Shown one piece after another: positions 17,167-26,211 of a stretch of DNA of 64,000 bases. The DNA is taken from positions 186,001 to 250,000 of the forward strand of contig JAJTEW010000004.1 in the NCBI GenBank assembly GCA_021299875.1, given 5' to 3'. The position numbers and the translations under genes were made by a program. The first letter of the stretch is position 1, and each line of letters opens with the position of its first letter. The notes under the pieces are model-generated. The model was given only the letters and a program-made list of their open reading frames with translations, was not told the DNA's origin and searched no databases. Origin of the DNA: Comamonadaceae bacterium. GTDB taxonomy: Bacteria > Pseudomonadota > Gammaproteobacteria > Burkholderiales > Burkholderiaceae_C.

Positions 17167-18594
17167 ATGAACGCCCCTATTGCAGCCGCCCACCTGGCCC
17201 CTGAAGTTGCGCAACGCGCCGTGCCCGAAGCATTTTTGGCCGCCCTGAAAGCCCGCTTTGGCACCCACTGCTCCACGGCCCTGGTGGTGCGCGAGCAGCA
17301 CGGCCGCGACGAATCGGCCTTCACCACGGTGCCTCCTCCCGCTGCGGTGGTGTTTGCCGAAAACACCCAGGATGTGGCCGATGCGGTGAAGCTGTGCGCC
17401 GCGCACAAGGTGCCCGTGATTCCTTTTGGCGTGGGCTCCTCGCTGGAAGGCCATTTGCTGGCGGTGCAAGGCGGCATCAGCATTGACCTCACGCGCATGA
17501 ACAAGGTGCTGTCCATCAACGCCGAAGACCTGACGGTGACGGTGCAGCCGGGTGTGACGCGCAAGCAACTGAATGAAGAGATCAAATCCACCGGGCTGTT
17601 TTTCCCGATCGACCCGGGCGCAGACGCCACCATTGGCGGCATGAGCGCCACCCGCGCCAGCGGCACCAACGCCGTGCGCTACGGCACCATGCGCGAAAAC
17701 GTGCTGGCCATGGAAGTGGTCACCGCCCAAGGCGAAGTCATCCGCACCGGCACCCGCGCCAAAAAGTCGAGTGCAGGCTACGACCTGACGCGCCTGATGG
17801 TGGGCAGCGAAGGCACGCTGGGCGTGATCACCGAAGTCACGGTGCGTTTGTACCCCTTGCCTGAGGCCATCTCTGCCGCCATTTGTTCCTTCCCCAGCAT
17901 CGAGGCGGCGGTGCACACCGTGATCCAGACCATTCAGCTGGGCGTGCCGATTGCCCGCGTGGAGTTGATCGACCACAACACCGTGCGCATGGTCAACGCC
18001 TATGCCAAGCTGGGCCTGCGCGAAGAGCCCATGCTGCTGATGGAGTTCCACGGCTCGCCTGCGGGCGTGAAGGAACAAGCCGAGACGGTGCAGGAAATCG
18101 CCAGCGAATTTGGCGGCAATGCTTTTGAATGGGCGGTGACGCCCGAAGAGCGCACGCGCTTGTGGACCGCGCGGCACAACGCCTACTTCGCCGCCATCCA
18201 GAGCAAGCCTGGCTGCCGCGCCATCAGCACCGACACCTGCGTGCCGATCAGCCGCCTGGCCGATTGCCTGCTCGACTCCATCACAGAAACCGATGCCAGC
18301 GGCCTGCCGTACTTTTTGGTGGGCCATGTGGGCGACGGCAACTTCCATTTTGGCTATTTGATTGACCCGAACAACCCGCAAGAATGCGAAACCGCCGAAG
18401 CGCTGAACCAGCAATTGGTCAACAGGGCGCTGCGCTTGGGCGGCACATGCACGGGCGAGCACGGCATTGGCCTGCACAAGATGGACTTTTTGCGCACCGA
18501 AACCGGCGAAGGCGCAGTCGACATGATGCGCACCATCAAGCGCGCACTGGACCCGCACAACATCATGAACCCAGGGAAGATTTTTTCAATGTGA
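17167..18594 (+). CDS. FAD-linked D-lactate/glycolate dehydrogenase-like oxidoreductase
   Basis: 475 aa vanillyl-alcohol-oxidase-fold flavoprotein. The PCMH FAD domain covers about residues 50-235 with 'PFGVGSSLEGHLLAVQGGIS', 'VQPGVTRKQLNEEI' and 'GADATIGGMSATRASGTNAV'. The C-terminal domain ends in 'GTCTGEHGIGLHKMDFL' and 'KRALDPHNIMNPGKIF'. This arrangement is that of cytochrome-linked D-lactate dehydrogenase (LDHD) and GlcD. Ribosome site GGAGA at 17156-17160. The last 9 bp overlap the 3' end of the convergent BenE gene. Substrate probably a D-2-hydroxy acid; not settled by sequence. Confidence 0.87.
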   Translation: MNAPIAAAHLAPEVAQRAVPEAFLAALKARFGTHCSTALVVREQHGRDESAFTTVPPPAAVVFAENTQDVADAVKLCAAHKVPVIPFGVGSSLEGHLLAVQGGISIDLTRMNKVLSINAEDLTVTVQPGVTRKQLNEEIKSTGLFFPIDPGADATIGGMSATRASGTNAVRYGTMRENVLAMEVVTAQGEVIRTGTRAKKSSAGYDLTRLMVGSEGTLGVITEVTVRLYPLPEAISAAICSFPSIEAAVHTVIQTIQLGVPIARVELIDHNTVRMVNAYAKLGLREEPMLLMEFHGSPAGVKEQAETVQEIASEFGGNAFEWAVTPEERTRLWTARHNAYFAAIQSKPGCRAISTDTCVPISRLADCLLDSITETDASGLPYFLVGHVGDGNFHFGYLIDPNNPQECETAEALNQQLVNRALRLGGTCTGEHGIGLHKMDFLRTETGEGAVDMMRTIKRALDPHNIMNPGKIFSM

Positions 18595-19761
18595 CGCCTG
18601 TTGGCGCCGTGTCCACCACCACTGCGCCAAACCACCGACCACCACGCCCCAAAAAGCCGAGCCAACGCCCATCAGCGTCACGCCCGACAGGGTCACCAAG
18701 AAGGTCAGCAGCGCAGCTTCCCGGTGCTGCTCGTCTTTGACGGCCACCGCCAAACCCGAAGCCATGGTGCCCAGCAAAGCCAAGCCAGCCACAGCCAATA
18801 TAAGCGCCTGCGGAAACGCCGCCATCAGGCTGACGATGGTGCCCCCCGCCAGGCCCAAAGCGATGTACAACAAGCCCGCCGCAACCGAGGCGGTGTAACG
18901 GCGGCCGGGGTCGGCGTGGGCTTCTTTGCCCATGCAGATCGCCGCCGTGATGGCCGCCAAATTGAGGGCGTAACCGCCAAAGGGGGCCAGTACCAGGCTG
19001 GCCAAACCAGTCGCCCCCACCACGGGAGAGATGGGCGTGTCATAACCGGAAGCGCGCTGCGCCGCCACACCTGGCAAGTTTTGAGAGGCCATGGTCACCA
19101 CAAACAGCGGCAAAGCCACGCTGACCATGGCCGCCCAGCTCCAGGTGGGACTCACCCACACAGGCGAAGCCCAAGACCAAACCACAGTGGACACATGCAA
19201 CTGGCCTTGCAATGCCGCCACCGCCGTGCCCACCAGCAACACGACAGGCACCGACCACCGCGGCCACCAGCGTCGGCCCAACACATAGGCCGCGGTCATG
19301 GCGATCACCAGCACAGGCGCGTGCACCACAGCCCCTACAGCGTCCAATGCAAACCGCGCCAACACGCCCGCCAACAGGGCACTGGCCAAAGCCAGGGGGA
19401 TTTTGGACATGAGGCGTTCAAACCAGCCGCTGTAACCCGACACCATGATCAGCAGCGCGCACACCAAGAAGGCCCCCGTGGCCTCGGGCAAGCTCACGCC
19501 CTGGCTCACAGCCAACACCGCCGCACCCGGGGTGGACCATGCGGTCAAAACAGGCTGCCGATACCACAGACTCAAAACCAAACTGGTCACACCCATCCCC
19601 AGGCCCAAGGCCCACATCCAGGACACGGTTTGTTCAGGGGTCGCCCCCAACGCTTGCGCGGCCGAAAACACAATCGCTGCAGAACTGGTGAAGCCCACCA
19701 ACACGGCCACAAAACCAGCCACCAAGGTGGACACTGAAAAATGGCGCCAGATGTCACTCAT
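18586..19761 (-). CDS. benE: BenE family benzoate/H+ symporter-like transporter
   Basis: 391 aa polytopic membrane protein, about 11-12 helices. It matches BenE in length and in segments such as 'FTSSAAIVFSAAQALGATPEQ' (split: 'GFTSSAAIVFSAAQALGA'), 'WSTPGAAVL' and 'PFGGYALNLAAITAAICMG'. BenE proteins import benzoate by proton symport, although many family members are uncharacterised. The ATG at 19761 overlaps the upstream hybrid kinase stop by 4 bp (ATGA), so it is the last gene of the parA-parB-kinase gene string. No benzoate catabolic genes are nearby, so the substrate is uncertain. Confidence 0.85.
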   Translation of the reverse strand: MSDIWRHFSVSTLVAGFVAVLVGFTSSAAIVFSAAQALGATPEQTVSWMWALGLGMGVTSLVLSLWYRQPVLTAWSTPGAAVLAVSQGVSLPEATGAFLVCALLIMVSGYSGWFERLMSKIPLALASALLAGVLARFALDAVGAVVHAPVLVIAMTAAYVLGRRWWPRWSVPVVLLVGTAVAALQGQLHVSTVVWSWASPVWVSPTWSWAAMVSVALPLFVVTMASQNLPGVAAQRASGYDTPISPVVGATGLASLVLAPFGGYALNLAAITAAICMGKEAHADPGRRYTASVAAGLLYIALGLAGGTIVSLMAAFPQALILAVAGLALLGTMASGLAVAVKDEQHREAALLTFLVTLSGVTLMGVGSAFWGVVVGGLAQWWWTRRQQASH

Positions 19762-21521
19762 GCGGCAACGCCTTGGGTCAACAACAAAGACTCGACCCGG
19801 TGACAAAACTGCGAGGGCTCAAAAGGTTTGAGCATCACATCGTTGAGTCCTGCAGCCTTGAAGCGCTCCAAATCCACCGGGTTGAAGTTGGCGGTGAGTC
19901 CAAAAACGAGAACCCGACAAGCTGGTTCAGGCCATTCTTGCCGGAGTTTTTGGGTGGCCGCGATCCCGTCCAACACGGGCATCACCATGTCCATCAAGAC
20001 AAGATCGAACGGCTGTTGCTGCAAAGCCTGCAGTGCTTCTTGGCCATTGCTCACCTCCACCGTTTGGCACAGGGGCCAAGCGTTTTTCAGGACATGCTGC
20101 ACCAACAGGCGGTTCACCGGGTGGTCGTCGGCGATCAAAAACCGCCAAGACACTTGGGGGGTTTGCAGTGGGGTCGCAGCAACGTCTTTTTTGAGCGGCG
20201 CCGACTCCGCCTTCAAGGGCAGTTGCAGCCAAAATCGGGAGCCCTTTCCGGTCTCGCTTTCGAACCCGATCTCTCCGCCCAGCAACTGTGCCAAGCGGTG
20301 CGAAATGGACAAGCCCAGACCATTCCCGCCGTACAAGGCCTGGGTGTCATCTTCGGCTTGGCTGAAACGCTTGAACACCTGCGATTGGCGCTCTGGCGCA
20401 ATACCAATACCGGTGTCTTGCACCGAAAATAAGACGCCCGGGTTTTGCCATTGCACGCGCATCACGACCGAGCCTTGGTGGGTGAATTTCAGGGCATTGC
20501 CCAAAAAGTTGACCAAGACCTGCACCAAGCGGTGTCGGTCGGTGCTGACCCAAACAGGCAAGTCGGGGTCCAGCAGCATGCGGTAATCGATCTCCATGCT
20601 TTTCACGCGGGGGACAAAAAGCTCAAAGGCATGCGTGACCATTGGGCGCAATTCGAAACGTTCTTGCTGGACCACCAACTCACCTGCCTCCATTTGTGAG
20701 TAATCCAAAATGTCATTGATCACCGTCATCAGGTGATCGGCCGATTGTTGGGTGTGGTCGAGCACCTTTCGGGCTTTGGGGTGGCCCTCCAGACGCGCCA
20801 ACAACAAGGCATTGAAGCCCAAGATGGCATTCATCGGCGTTCTGAGTTCGTGGCTGATGGTGGCCACAAAATGCTCTCGCATGAGCAAGGTGTGCTCCAG
20901 CTCTTTCTTTTTGAGTTCCAGCGCCTGCTGGTCACGCATGCCTTGTCTCAGGGCCTTTTGGTACAGCCGCGCGTACAACAATGGGACGATGACCAACACC
21001 CCCGTGGCTGCCGTGGCGGTGACCCAAGAGGTAAAGTTGTCCTCACCTGTCAAGGGCAGAGCGGGCCAAATTTCCAGTCCAGTGAGCACAGCGACCATCG
21101 CTTGCAGCAACAAGGTCAAGAGCAACCAAACCATCCCCTCCTTACGGCCCAACACATAAAAAGGGGTGAGCGGCAAAACCATCAGCCAAGTCATGGGCGA
21201 CGCAAAACTGCCGCCGGCCGCCCAAATGGCATAAAGCAGAACCACAGCCGACGCAGCGCTGCCCAAGTGCACCGCCCATGCAAGCGACAAACCAAGGTGC
21301 ACCAGCAACAGCATCAGCATCAAAAAAGCCGCCAACGACAAAAACACCGGTTTGGCGTGAGGGTAGGGGCTGATGACCGAAAGCATCAACAACAGGGTGA
21401 TGATCAGACTCAAAAAAAAGAACACGTAGGGCAGCTTGCCCTCTTGAAAAGACTTTGGCAAAAAGGCCGTTAACCGACGCATCAGCGAAGCGTTTGTTTT
21501 CGGCGAAGCGTTTTCGCTCAT
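19758..21521 (-). CDS. Membrane-bound hybrid histidine kinase with receiver domain (second of tandem pair)
   Basis: 587 aa. Five to six membrane helices fill residues 30-195 (a MASE-like sensor without recognisable ligand site). A short coiled coil leads to HisKA with 'ISHELRTPMNAILGF' (His near 222), then HATPase with 'NALKFTHQGS', 'DTGIGIAPER' and 'GNGLGLSISHRLAQLLGG'. A C-terminal receiver domain (about 460-575) has 'DLVLMDMVMPVLDG' with the phospho-acceptor Asp. No output domain follows. It overlaps its paralogue upstream and BenE downstream by 4 bp each. The partner phosphotransfer protein or response regulator is not in the window's neighbourhood. Confidence 0.92.
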   Translation of the reverse strand: MSENASPKTNASLMRRLTAFLPKSFQEGKLPYVFFFLSLIITLLLMLSVISPYPHAKPVFLSLAAFLMLMLLLVHLGLSLAWAVHLGSAASAVVLLYAIWAAGGSFASPMTWLMVLPLTPFYVLGRKEGMVWLLLTLLLQAMVAVLTGLEIWPALPLTGEDNFTSWVTATAATGVLVIVPLLYARLYQKALRQGMRDQQALELKKKELEHTLLMREHFVATISHELRTPMNAILGFNALLLARLEGHPKARKVLDHTQQSADHLMTVINDILDYSQMEAGELVVQQERFELRPMVTHAFELFVPRVKSMEIDYRMLLDPDLPVWVSTDRHRLVQVLVNFLGNALKFTHQGSVVMRVQWQNPGVLFSVQDTGIGIAPERQSQVFKRFSQAEDDTQALYGGNGLGLSISHRLAQLLGGEIGFESETGKGSRFWLQLPLKAESAPLKKDVAATPLQTPQVSWRFLIADDHPVNRLLVQHVLKNAWPLCQTVEVSNGQEALQALQQQPFDLVLMDMVMPVLDGIAATQKLRQEWPEPACRVLVFGLTANFNPVDLERFKAAGLNDVMLKPFEPSQFCHRVESLLLTQGVAA

Positions 21522-23302
21522 GCGGCCACCCTTTTGGCCAGTTGCACATGCAAGTTGACGCTGTACGCCACCGCGAGCATGTCAATGGGTTTGCTCAACA
21601 CGTCGCACATGCCCGCGTCCAAACAGCGTTCGCGGTCCACCGGATTGGTGTTGGCGGTCAACGCGATGATGGGCATGTGCGCCGCTTTGTCCGGAAAGCG
21701 CTGCAGAATCGCTTGCGTCAACTGCATGCCGTCCATCTCGGGCATGACCATGTCGACCAGCGCCACGTCGAACACCGATTCGGTCAACAGGCTAAGTGCT
21801 TCAACCGCGCTGTCGGCTGTGACCACATGCGCTTGGGGCCAGCATTTTTGCAACTGCAAACGGGCGACCATCAGGTTGATGGCGTTGTCGTCCACCACCA
21901 AAATCCGCAACGCTTCATTCCGTCCATCAGCGGGTGTGGGCACCGGTTCGGGGACGGCTTGCAAAGCCGCTTGCAAGGGCGTGTCAAACCAAAATTGCGC
22001 GCCTTGACCGACTTGGCTCTTCACACCTATCTGCCCGCCCTGCAGGTGCACCAGTTTTTCACAAATCGACAAGCCCAAGCCTGTGCCGCCATATGTTCGG
22101 GTGGTCTGCTCATCGGCATGTTCAAAGCGCCGGAAAATATGCGCTTGTCTGGCGGGCGGAATGCCGCAACCGCTGTCGGTGACTTCCCAACGCAAACGGC
22201 GGCCTTGGGTGGTGATGTGCAAACTGACTTCTCCACGTTCGGTGAATTTGAGGGCATTGCCCAACAAATAACGCAATATTTGCAGCAAGCGCTGGCGGTC
22301 TGCGTACACCCGCGCCGGCAAAGCCGGGTCAATGTGCACACTCAGACCCACGCCTTTTTCTGTCGCCTTGGCTCGCTGACCGGCCAAGGCTTCTTCCGCC
22401 ATGGCCGCCAAATCGAAGTTCAGCGGGTACAGCGGCATCTTGCCTGCTTGAAGTTGCGAAAAATCCAAAATGTCGTTGACCACTTGCAACAAGTGGTCGG
22501 TGGAACTGCGAATATGGTCGACCACAGCCAGCTGCTCTGGCTCATCGGCCAGCTCTTGTCTCAGCACGCCGTTGAAGCCCAGAATGGCGTTCATGGGCGT
22601 GCGCAGTTCATGGCCCACAGCAGCCACAAAATTGTCTTTGTGGGCTTGCGCTTGCAACAAGGCTTGGTGGGTCAACATGATCTCTTGGTTGCGCTGCTGT
22701 ATTTTTTGCAATTCTTGGTCGTGCAAATGGTCGTGCAAACGAATGCCCAACATCAGGTTGGCCAGGGCCATGACCTGGTTCATCCAGACCCAAGGCAACG
22801 CACTCAGGTCACTCTGCCTTGAACTGCTCACCCAACCCCAATTCATGCCCACATACAACGCCAAAATAGAGACCAACACGATGGCCGTCCAAAACAGTGC
22901 CAAGCGAGCGCCCAGCAACAAGAGCACTGGCAAAGCCACCACATTGAGCCACACCATGGCGGTTGAGTTGATGCCCCCTGTTTGGGTGGCGATGTAAGTG
23001 ATCAGCGTCAAATTGGTCAGGGTGGACACATGCACCACCCACCGGTACCAGCGCTGATGCCAAGCCAAGGGGATCATGCCCAATACCAACAAACTGGCCG
23101 CCAGGTTGGCGTTGGGGTTGTAAAAACCAGTGCGCAAGACATAAAACGACAAGGAGGTCAGACCCGCAGCCAAGAGATAAAAAACCAGAATATTGGGGCG
23201 CGTGAACAAACTGACGCGGTCCGGCAAGCCACCCACAAGCCACAAGGCGGCGGGCCCCGAAAAAACCGATGGGATTTTGAGCGGCCTGATCTTCACTGGC
23301 AA
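21518..23302 (-). CDS. Membrane-bound hybrid histidine kinase with receiver domain (first of tandem pair)
   Basis: 594 aa, same architecture as the next gene: six or so N-terminal helices (about 30-180), a coiled coil, HisKA 'VGHELRTPMNAILGFNGVL' (His near 231), HATPase 'NALKFTERGEVSLHI', 'DSGCGIPPAR' and 'GGTGLGLSICEKL', and a receiver with 'DVALVDMVMPEMDGMQ' (Asp near 515). The only candidate starts are TTG at 23302 and GTG at 23296, neither with a clear ribosome site, which suggests translational coupling to parB that ends 7 bp upstream. The two kinases share the unusual 'HELRTPMNAILGFN' string and probably arose by tandem duplication. Confidence 0.9.
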   Translation of the reverse strand: MPVKIRPLKIPSVFSGPAALWLVGGLPDRVSLFTRPNILVFYLLAAGLTSLSFYVLRTGFYNPNANLAASLLVLGMIPLAWHQRWYRWVVHVSTLTNLTLITYIATQTGGINSTAMVWLNVVALPVLLLLGARLALFWTAIVLVSILALYVGMNWGWVSSSRQSDLSALPWVWMNQVMALANLMLGIRLHDHLHDQELQKIQQRNQEIMLTHQALLQAQAHKDNFVAAVGHELRTPMNAILGFNGVLRQELADEPEQLAVVDHIRSSTDHLLQVVNDILDFSQLQAGKMPLYPLNFDLAAMAEEALAGQRAKATEKGVGLSVHIDPALPARVYADRQRLLQILRYLLGNALKFTERGEVSLHITTQGRRLRWEVTDSGCGIPPARQAHIFRRFEHADEQTTRTYGGTGLGLSICEKLVHLQGGQIGVKSQVGQGAQFWFDTPLQAALQAVPEPVPTPADGRNEALRILVVDDNAINLMVARLQLQKCWPQAHVVTADSAVEALSLLTESVFDVALVDMVMPEMDGMQLTQAILQRFPDKAAHMPIIALTANTNPVDRERCLDAGMCDVLSKPIDMLAVAYSVNLHVQLAKRVAA

Positions 23303-23309
23303 TGGCGTT

Positions 23310-24227
23310 CTAAGCGCGCAATTTGTCGATCAGGCCATTGAGCTCGTCGAGCGACCCAAATTGGATGCTCAACTCACCCAACTCCTCCATCCGGCCCATG
23401 CGTTTGACGCGTTTCTTGACACGCACCTCCACCTCGGCCATCAACAGGTCGGACAACTCCTCTTCGATGCGGCGGATGTCCCGAGACTTTTCCTTTTTGG
23501 GCTTTTGCGTCACCAAGTTGAATTCGGCGCCCAGTTTCTTGACCAAGCTTTCGGCCTCTCTCACCGACATCTTGCGGGCCGTGATCTGGTTGGCCGCAGT
23601 GATTTGTGTCGCTTTTTCCAGGGACAAGAGTGCCCGGGCATGGCCCATGTCCAAGTCGCCCGCCATCAGCATCGCCTGCACCGGTTCGGCCAAATTGAGC
23701 AGGCGCAACAGGTTGCTGCCTGCGCTGCGCGAGCGACCCACCGCCTGCGCAGCGGCTTCGTGAGTGAGTCCAAACTCTTTAATCAGGCGTTGCAGGCCTT
23801 GGGCTTCTTCCAATGGGTTGAGGTCCTCGCGTTGGATGTTCTCAATCAAAGCCATGGCCGCAGCCGCTTCGTTGGGCACATCGCGCACCAAAACAGGAAC
23901 GGACTCCAGGCCCGCCAGGCGTGAAGCCCTGAAGCGCCGTTCACCCGCAATGATCTCGTATTTACCGGCGTGCGCCCCTTCTTTGAGTTGGCGCACCAAA
24001 ATCGGCTGCATGATGCCCTGGGACTTGATGGATTCGGCCAACTCGTACAAAGCGCCTTCGTCCATGCGGGTGCGTGGCTGGTACATGCCGGGCACCATCT
24101 GGTCCAACTTGAGTTGGCTGGGCACGCCGCTTTCGGCATAAGTCGCCGTATCGGGTGCGTCTTCGACCGTCGGGCCCAACAGGGCTTCGAGTCCTCGGCC
24201 AAGACCTTTGGGTTTTTTGGTGACCAT
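23310..24227 (-). CDS. parB: Chromosome-partitioning protein ParB (Spo0J)
   Basis: 305 aa parS-binding CTPase. Residues 1-12 'MVTKKPKGLGRGLEALLG' hold the ParA-stimulating N-terminus with 'GLGRGLEALLG'. The CTP-binding motif 'IAGERRFRASRLAG' is near residue 90, and the helix-turn-helix region 'LTHEAAAQAVGRSRSAGSNL' near 160. The C-terminal dimerisation domain ends 'SLDELNGLIDKLRA'. ATG at 24227 chosen because the longer frame to 24545 runs through the hydrolase gene. It acts with ParA and the parS sites at 26.9-28.1 kb to segregate the origin region. Confidence 0.96.
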   Translation of the reverse strand: MVTKKPKGLGRGLEALLGPTVEDAPDTATYAESGVPSQLKLDQMVPGMYQPRTRMDEGALYELAESIKSQGIMQPILVRQLKEGAHAGKYEIIAGERRFRASRLAGLESVPVLVRDVPNEAAAAMALIENIQREDLNPLEEAQGLQRLIKEFGLTHEAAAQAVGRSRSAGSNLLRLLNLAEPVQAMLMAGDLDMGHARALLSLEKATQITAANQITARKMSVREAESLVKKLGAEFNLVTQKPKKEKSRDIRRIEEELSDLLMAEVEVRVKKRVKRMGRMEELGELSIQFGSLDELNGLIDKLRA

Positions 24228-24229
24228 GG

Positions 24230-24766
24230 TCAATCCTTCAAGAGTGTTTGCAAAAGGGCATGGCCTTGCGGCCAATCGCCCAAAGAAGATTCGGCATTGA
24301 TGTGCCCAGCATGGCCCAAGCTGTGCCACTGCGCGCCCCAGTCTTGGGCCAAGCCCTGAGCACGTTCTGACGAACAATAGGGGTCGTCCAGGCTGCCCAC
24401 CAGCACACTTGGAAAGGGCAAACGCTGGCGCACCACCGGTGACCAACCCGGCAAGCGGTCCCGCATGTGAGGCACTTCGGTGTCGCCCGGCGCCACCAAC
24501 AAAGCCCCCTGCACGCATTCGGTGTGCCGCGACACCGCGGCCCAAGCCGCCACCAAAATACAGCCCAAACTGTGTGCAGCAAAAACCACACGGCCGGGTG
24601 CATCGATGACTGCTTCGTCCAAGCGGGCCATCCAGTCACCTCGCAGCGGGTTGAGCCAATCGTTTTGCTCGACCACGGTGTAAGCATGCAGATGCGCCCA
24701 GCGCATTTGCCAATGGTCCGGGCCGCTGCCCTGCCAGCCTGGCAAGATCAAGACGCTGGTGGGCAT
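24230..24766 (-). CDS. RBBP9/YdeN-family alpha/beta hydrolase between parA and parB
   Basis: 178 aa small serine hydrolase. The N-terminus 'VLILPGWQGSGPDHWQMRW' is the family signature; the nucleophile Ser is in 'FAAHSLGCILVA', the acid in 'GSLDDPYCS', and the catalytic His in 'LGHAGHINAE'. All three triad members are present. Its start directly follows the parA stop (0 bp gap) and its stop lies 2 bp before the parB start. It is therefore embedded in the partition operon, with no known partition role. Physiological substrate unknown. Confidence 0.9.
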   Translation of the reverse strand: MPTSVLILPGWQGSGPDHWQMRWAHLHAYTVVEQNDWLNPLRGDWMARLDEAVIDAPGRVVFAAHSLGCILVAAWAAVSRHTECVQGALLVAPGDTEVPHMRDRLPGWSPVVRQRLPFPSVLVGSLDDPYCSSERAQGLAQDWGAQWHSLGHAGHINAESSLGDWPQGHALLQTLLKD

Positions 24767-25537
24767 TCAGAGCGATGGTGCGCGCTGCACCAATTCGCGA
24801 GCGAAATCGACATAGGCCTGACTGCCCTTGGCCGAGGGGTCAAACACCACACCCGGCAAACCATAGCTGGGGGCTTCGGCCAGGCGAACATTGCGCGGGA
24901 TCACGGTGTCAAACACCTTGTTGCCAAAGTGCGCCTTGAGCTGATCGCTCACCTGCACTTGCAAGGTGATGCGCGGGTCAAACATGACACGCAGAAGGCC
25001 CATGATCTTCAGGTCTTTGTTCAAGTTGGCATGCACCTGCTTGATGGTATTGACCAAGTCCGTCAGACCTTCCAGCGCAAAGTACTCGCACTGCATGGGC
25101 ACGATCACGCCATGGGCCGAACACAGGCCGTTGAGCGTGAGCATGGACAAGGACGGCGGGCAGTCGATCAACACGAAGTCGTAATCGGCATCCACCAGGG
25201 CCAGGGCAGACCGCAAGCGCTGGTCACGGTGTGCCAACTGCACCAGCTCGACCTCGGCACCCGCCAATTCGCGGTTGGCGCTCAGCACGCCGTAACCACA
25301 TGACTCGGCCTTGACCACCGCCTCTTGGACCGTTGCCGACTCGAGCAAGACATCGTAAACACTGAGTTCGACTTCTCGTTTGTCGATGCCCGAGCCCATG
25401 GTGGCATTGCCTTGCGGGTCCAGATCGACCAACAAAACCCTTTGCCCGAGTTTGGCCAAGCCCGCAGCCAAATTGACCGTGGTGGTGGTTTTGCCAACAC
25501 CGCCTTTTTGGTTGGCAATGCAAATGATTTTGGCCAT
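24767..25537 (-). CDS. parA: Chromosome-partitioning ATPase ParA (Soj)
   Basis: 256 aa deviant Walker-A ATPase: 'NQKGGVGKTTTTVNLAAGLA' (residues about 8-27), 'VLLVDLDPQGNATMGSG' (Walker A') and 'YDFVLIDCPPSLSMLT' (Walker B). Chromosomal type: no N-terminal DNA-binding extension as in plasmid ParA type Ia. It binds the nucleoid as ATP dimer and is driven by ParB. Start ATG at 25537; 15 bp after the LysE-type gene upstream. Confidence 0.96.
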   Translation of the reverse strand: MAKIICIANQKGGVGKTTTTVNLAAGLAKLGQRVLLVDLDPQGNATMGSGIDKREVELSVYDVLLESATVQEAVVKAESCGYGVLSANRELAGAEVELVQLAHRDQRLRSALALVDADYDFVLIDCPPSLSMLTLNGLCSAHGVIVPMQCEYFALEGLTDLVNTIKQVHANLNKDLKIMGLLRVMFDPRITLQVQVSDQLKAHFGNKVFDTVIPRNVRLAEAPSYGLPGVVFDPSAKGSQAYVDFARELVQRAPSL

Positions 25538-25552
25538 GGTGAGTCGTCCGAT

Positions 25553-26170
25553 TTATTTGGAAATGGCCAACTTGACGCCAAAACCAATGAGAAAAATGCC
25601 CGCCAGCTTTTCCAGCCAGTGACCTATGCGGGGGTTTGCACGCATGCGCGAGGCCAGATGGAATGTCAACAAGGTCATGCCCAAACCATACACAAACGTC
25701 AGAAAAGCAATGGTTGCGGCCATCACGGCGAAACTGACCCAGCCCTGATGAACGCTGGGGTCAACAAACAAAGGAAAAAATGCCATATAAAAAACAATCG
25801 CTTTCGGGTTGAGCAAGGTGATGGCCAAGGCCTGTTGAAAATACTGGCGAGGGCGAATATTCAACACGGGCGCATCACCCGGCTTGGCCCTTAACATCAT
25901 CCATCCCAACCAAGCCAAATACAAGGCCCCAAGCCACTGCACGGCCACAAATGCCCCTGGGTAAGTGGCCAGCACCGTGGCCACACCCGCCACCGCCATC
26001 CACATCAACACCTGGTCCCCGGCAATCACGCCCAAGGTGGCGCCCAAACCCCCGGCGATTCCGCCCTTGCTTGTGGAGGTGATCAAGGCCAAATTGCCAG
26101 GGCCAGGAATGGCCAGAAACAAGACGATGGCGGCAACAAAGGCGCTGTAGTCAGAGATGCCAAAAAACAT
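25553..26170 (-). CDS. LysE/RhtB-family amino-acid exporter (second copy)
   Basis: 205 aa, six membrane helices. LysE/RhtB signature: 'LFLAIPGPGNLALITSTSKG' and 'GLGATLGVIAGDQVLMW', 'YLAWLGWMMLRA' and 'LLNPKAIVFYMAFFPLFVD'. Family members export amino acids or homoserine lactones. It is a close paralogue of the gene at 26212-26829, in the same operon (41 bp gap). The gap to parA is 15 bp. Confidence 0.9.
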   Translation of the reverse strand: MFFGISDYSAFVAAIVLFLAIPGPGNLALITSTSKGGIAGGLGATLGVIAGDQVLMWMAVAGVATVLATYPGAFVAVQWLGALYLAWLGWMMLRAKPGDAPVLNIRPRQYFQQALAITLLNPKAIVFYMAFFPLFVDPSVHQGWVSFAVMAATIAFLTFVYGLGMTLLTFHLASRMRANPRIGHWLEKLAGIFLIGFGVKLAISK

Positions 26171-26211
26171 GAACGGCTTTCAGAGTGAGGGGTCAGTCCA
26201 TCGGCGGCAAG

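Noticed and set aside
16714..18558. 614-aa minus-strand frame opposite the D-lactate dehydrogenase-like gene
   Set aside because: No motif of its own and it runs through an intact gene with good motifs.
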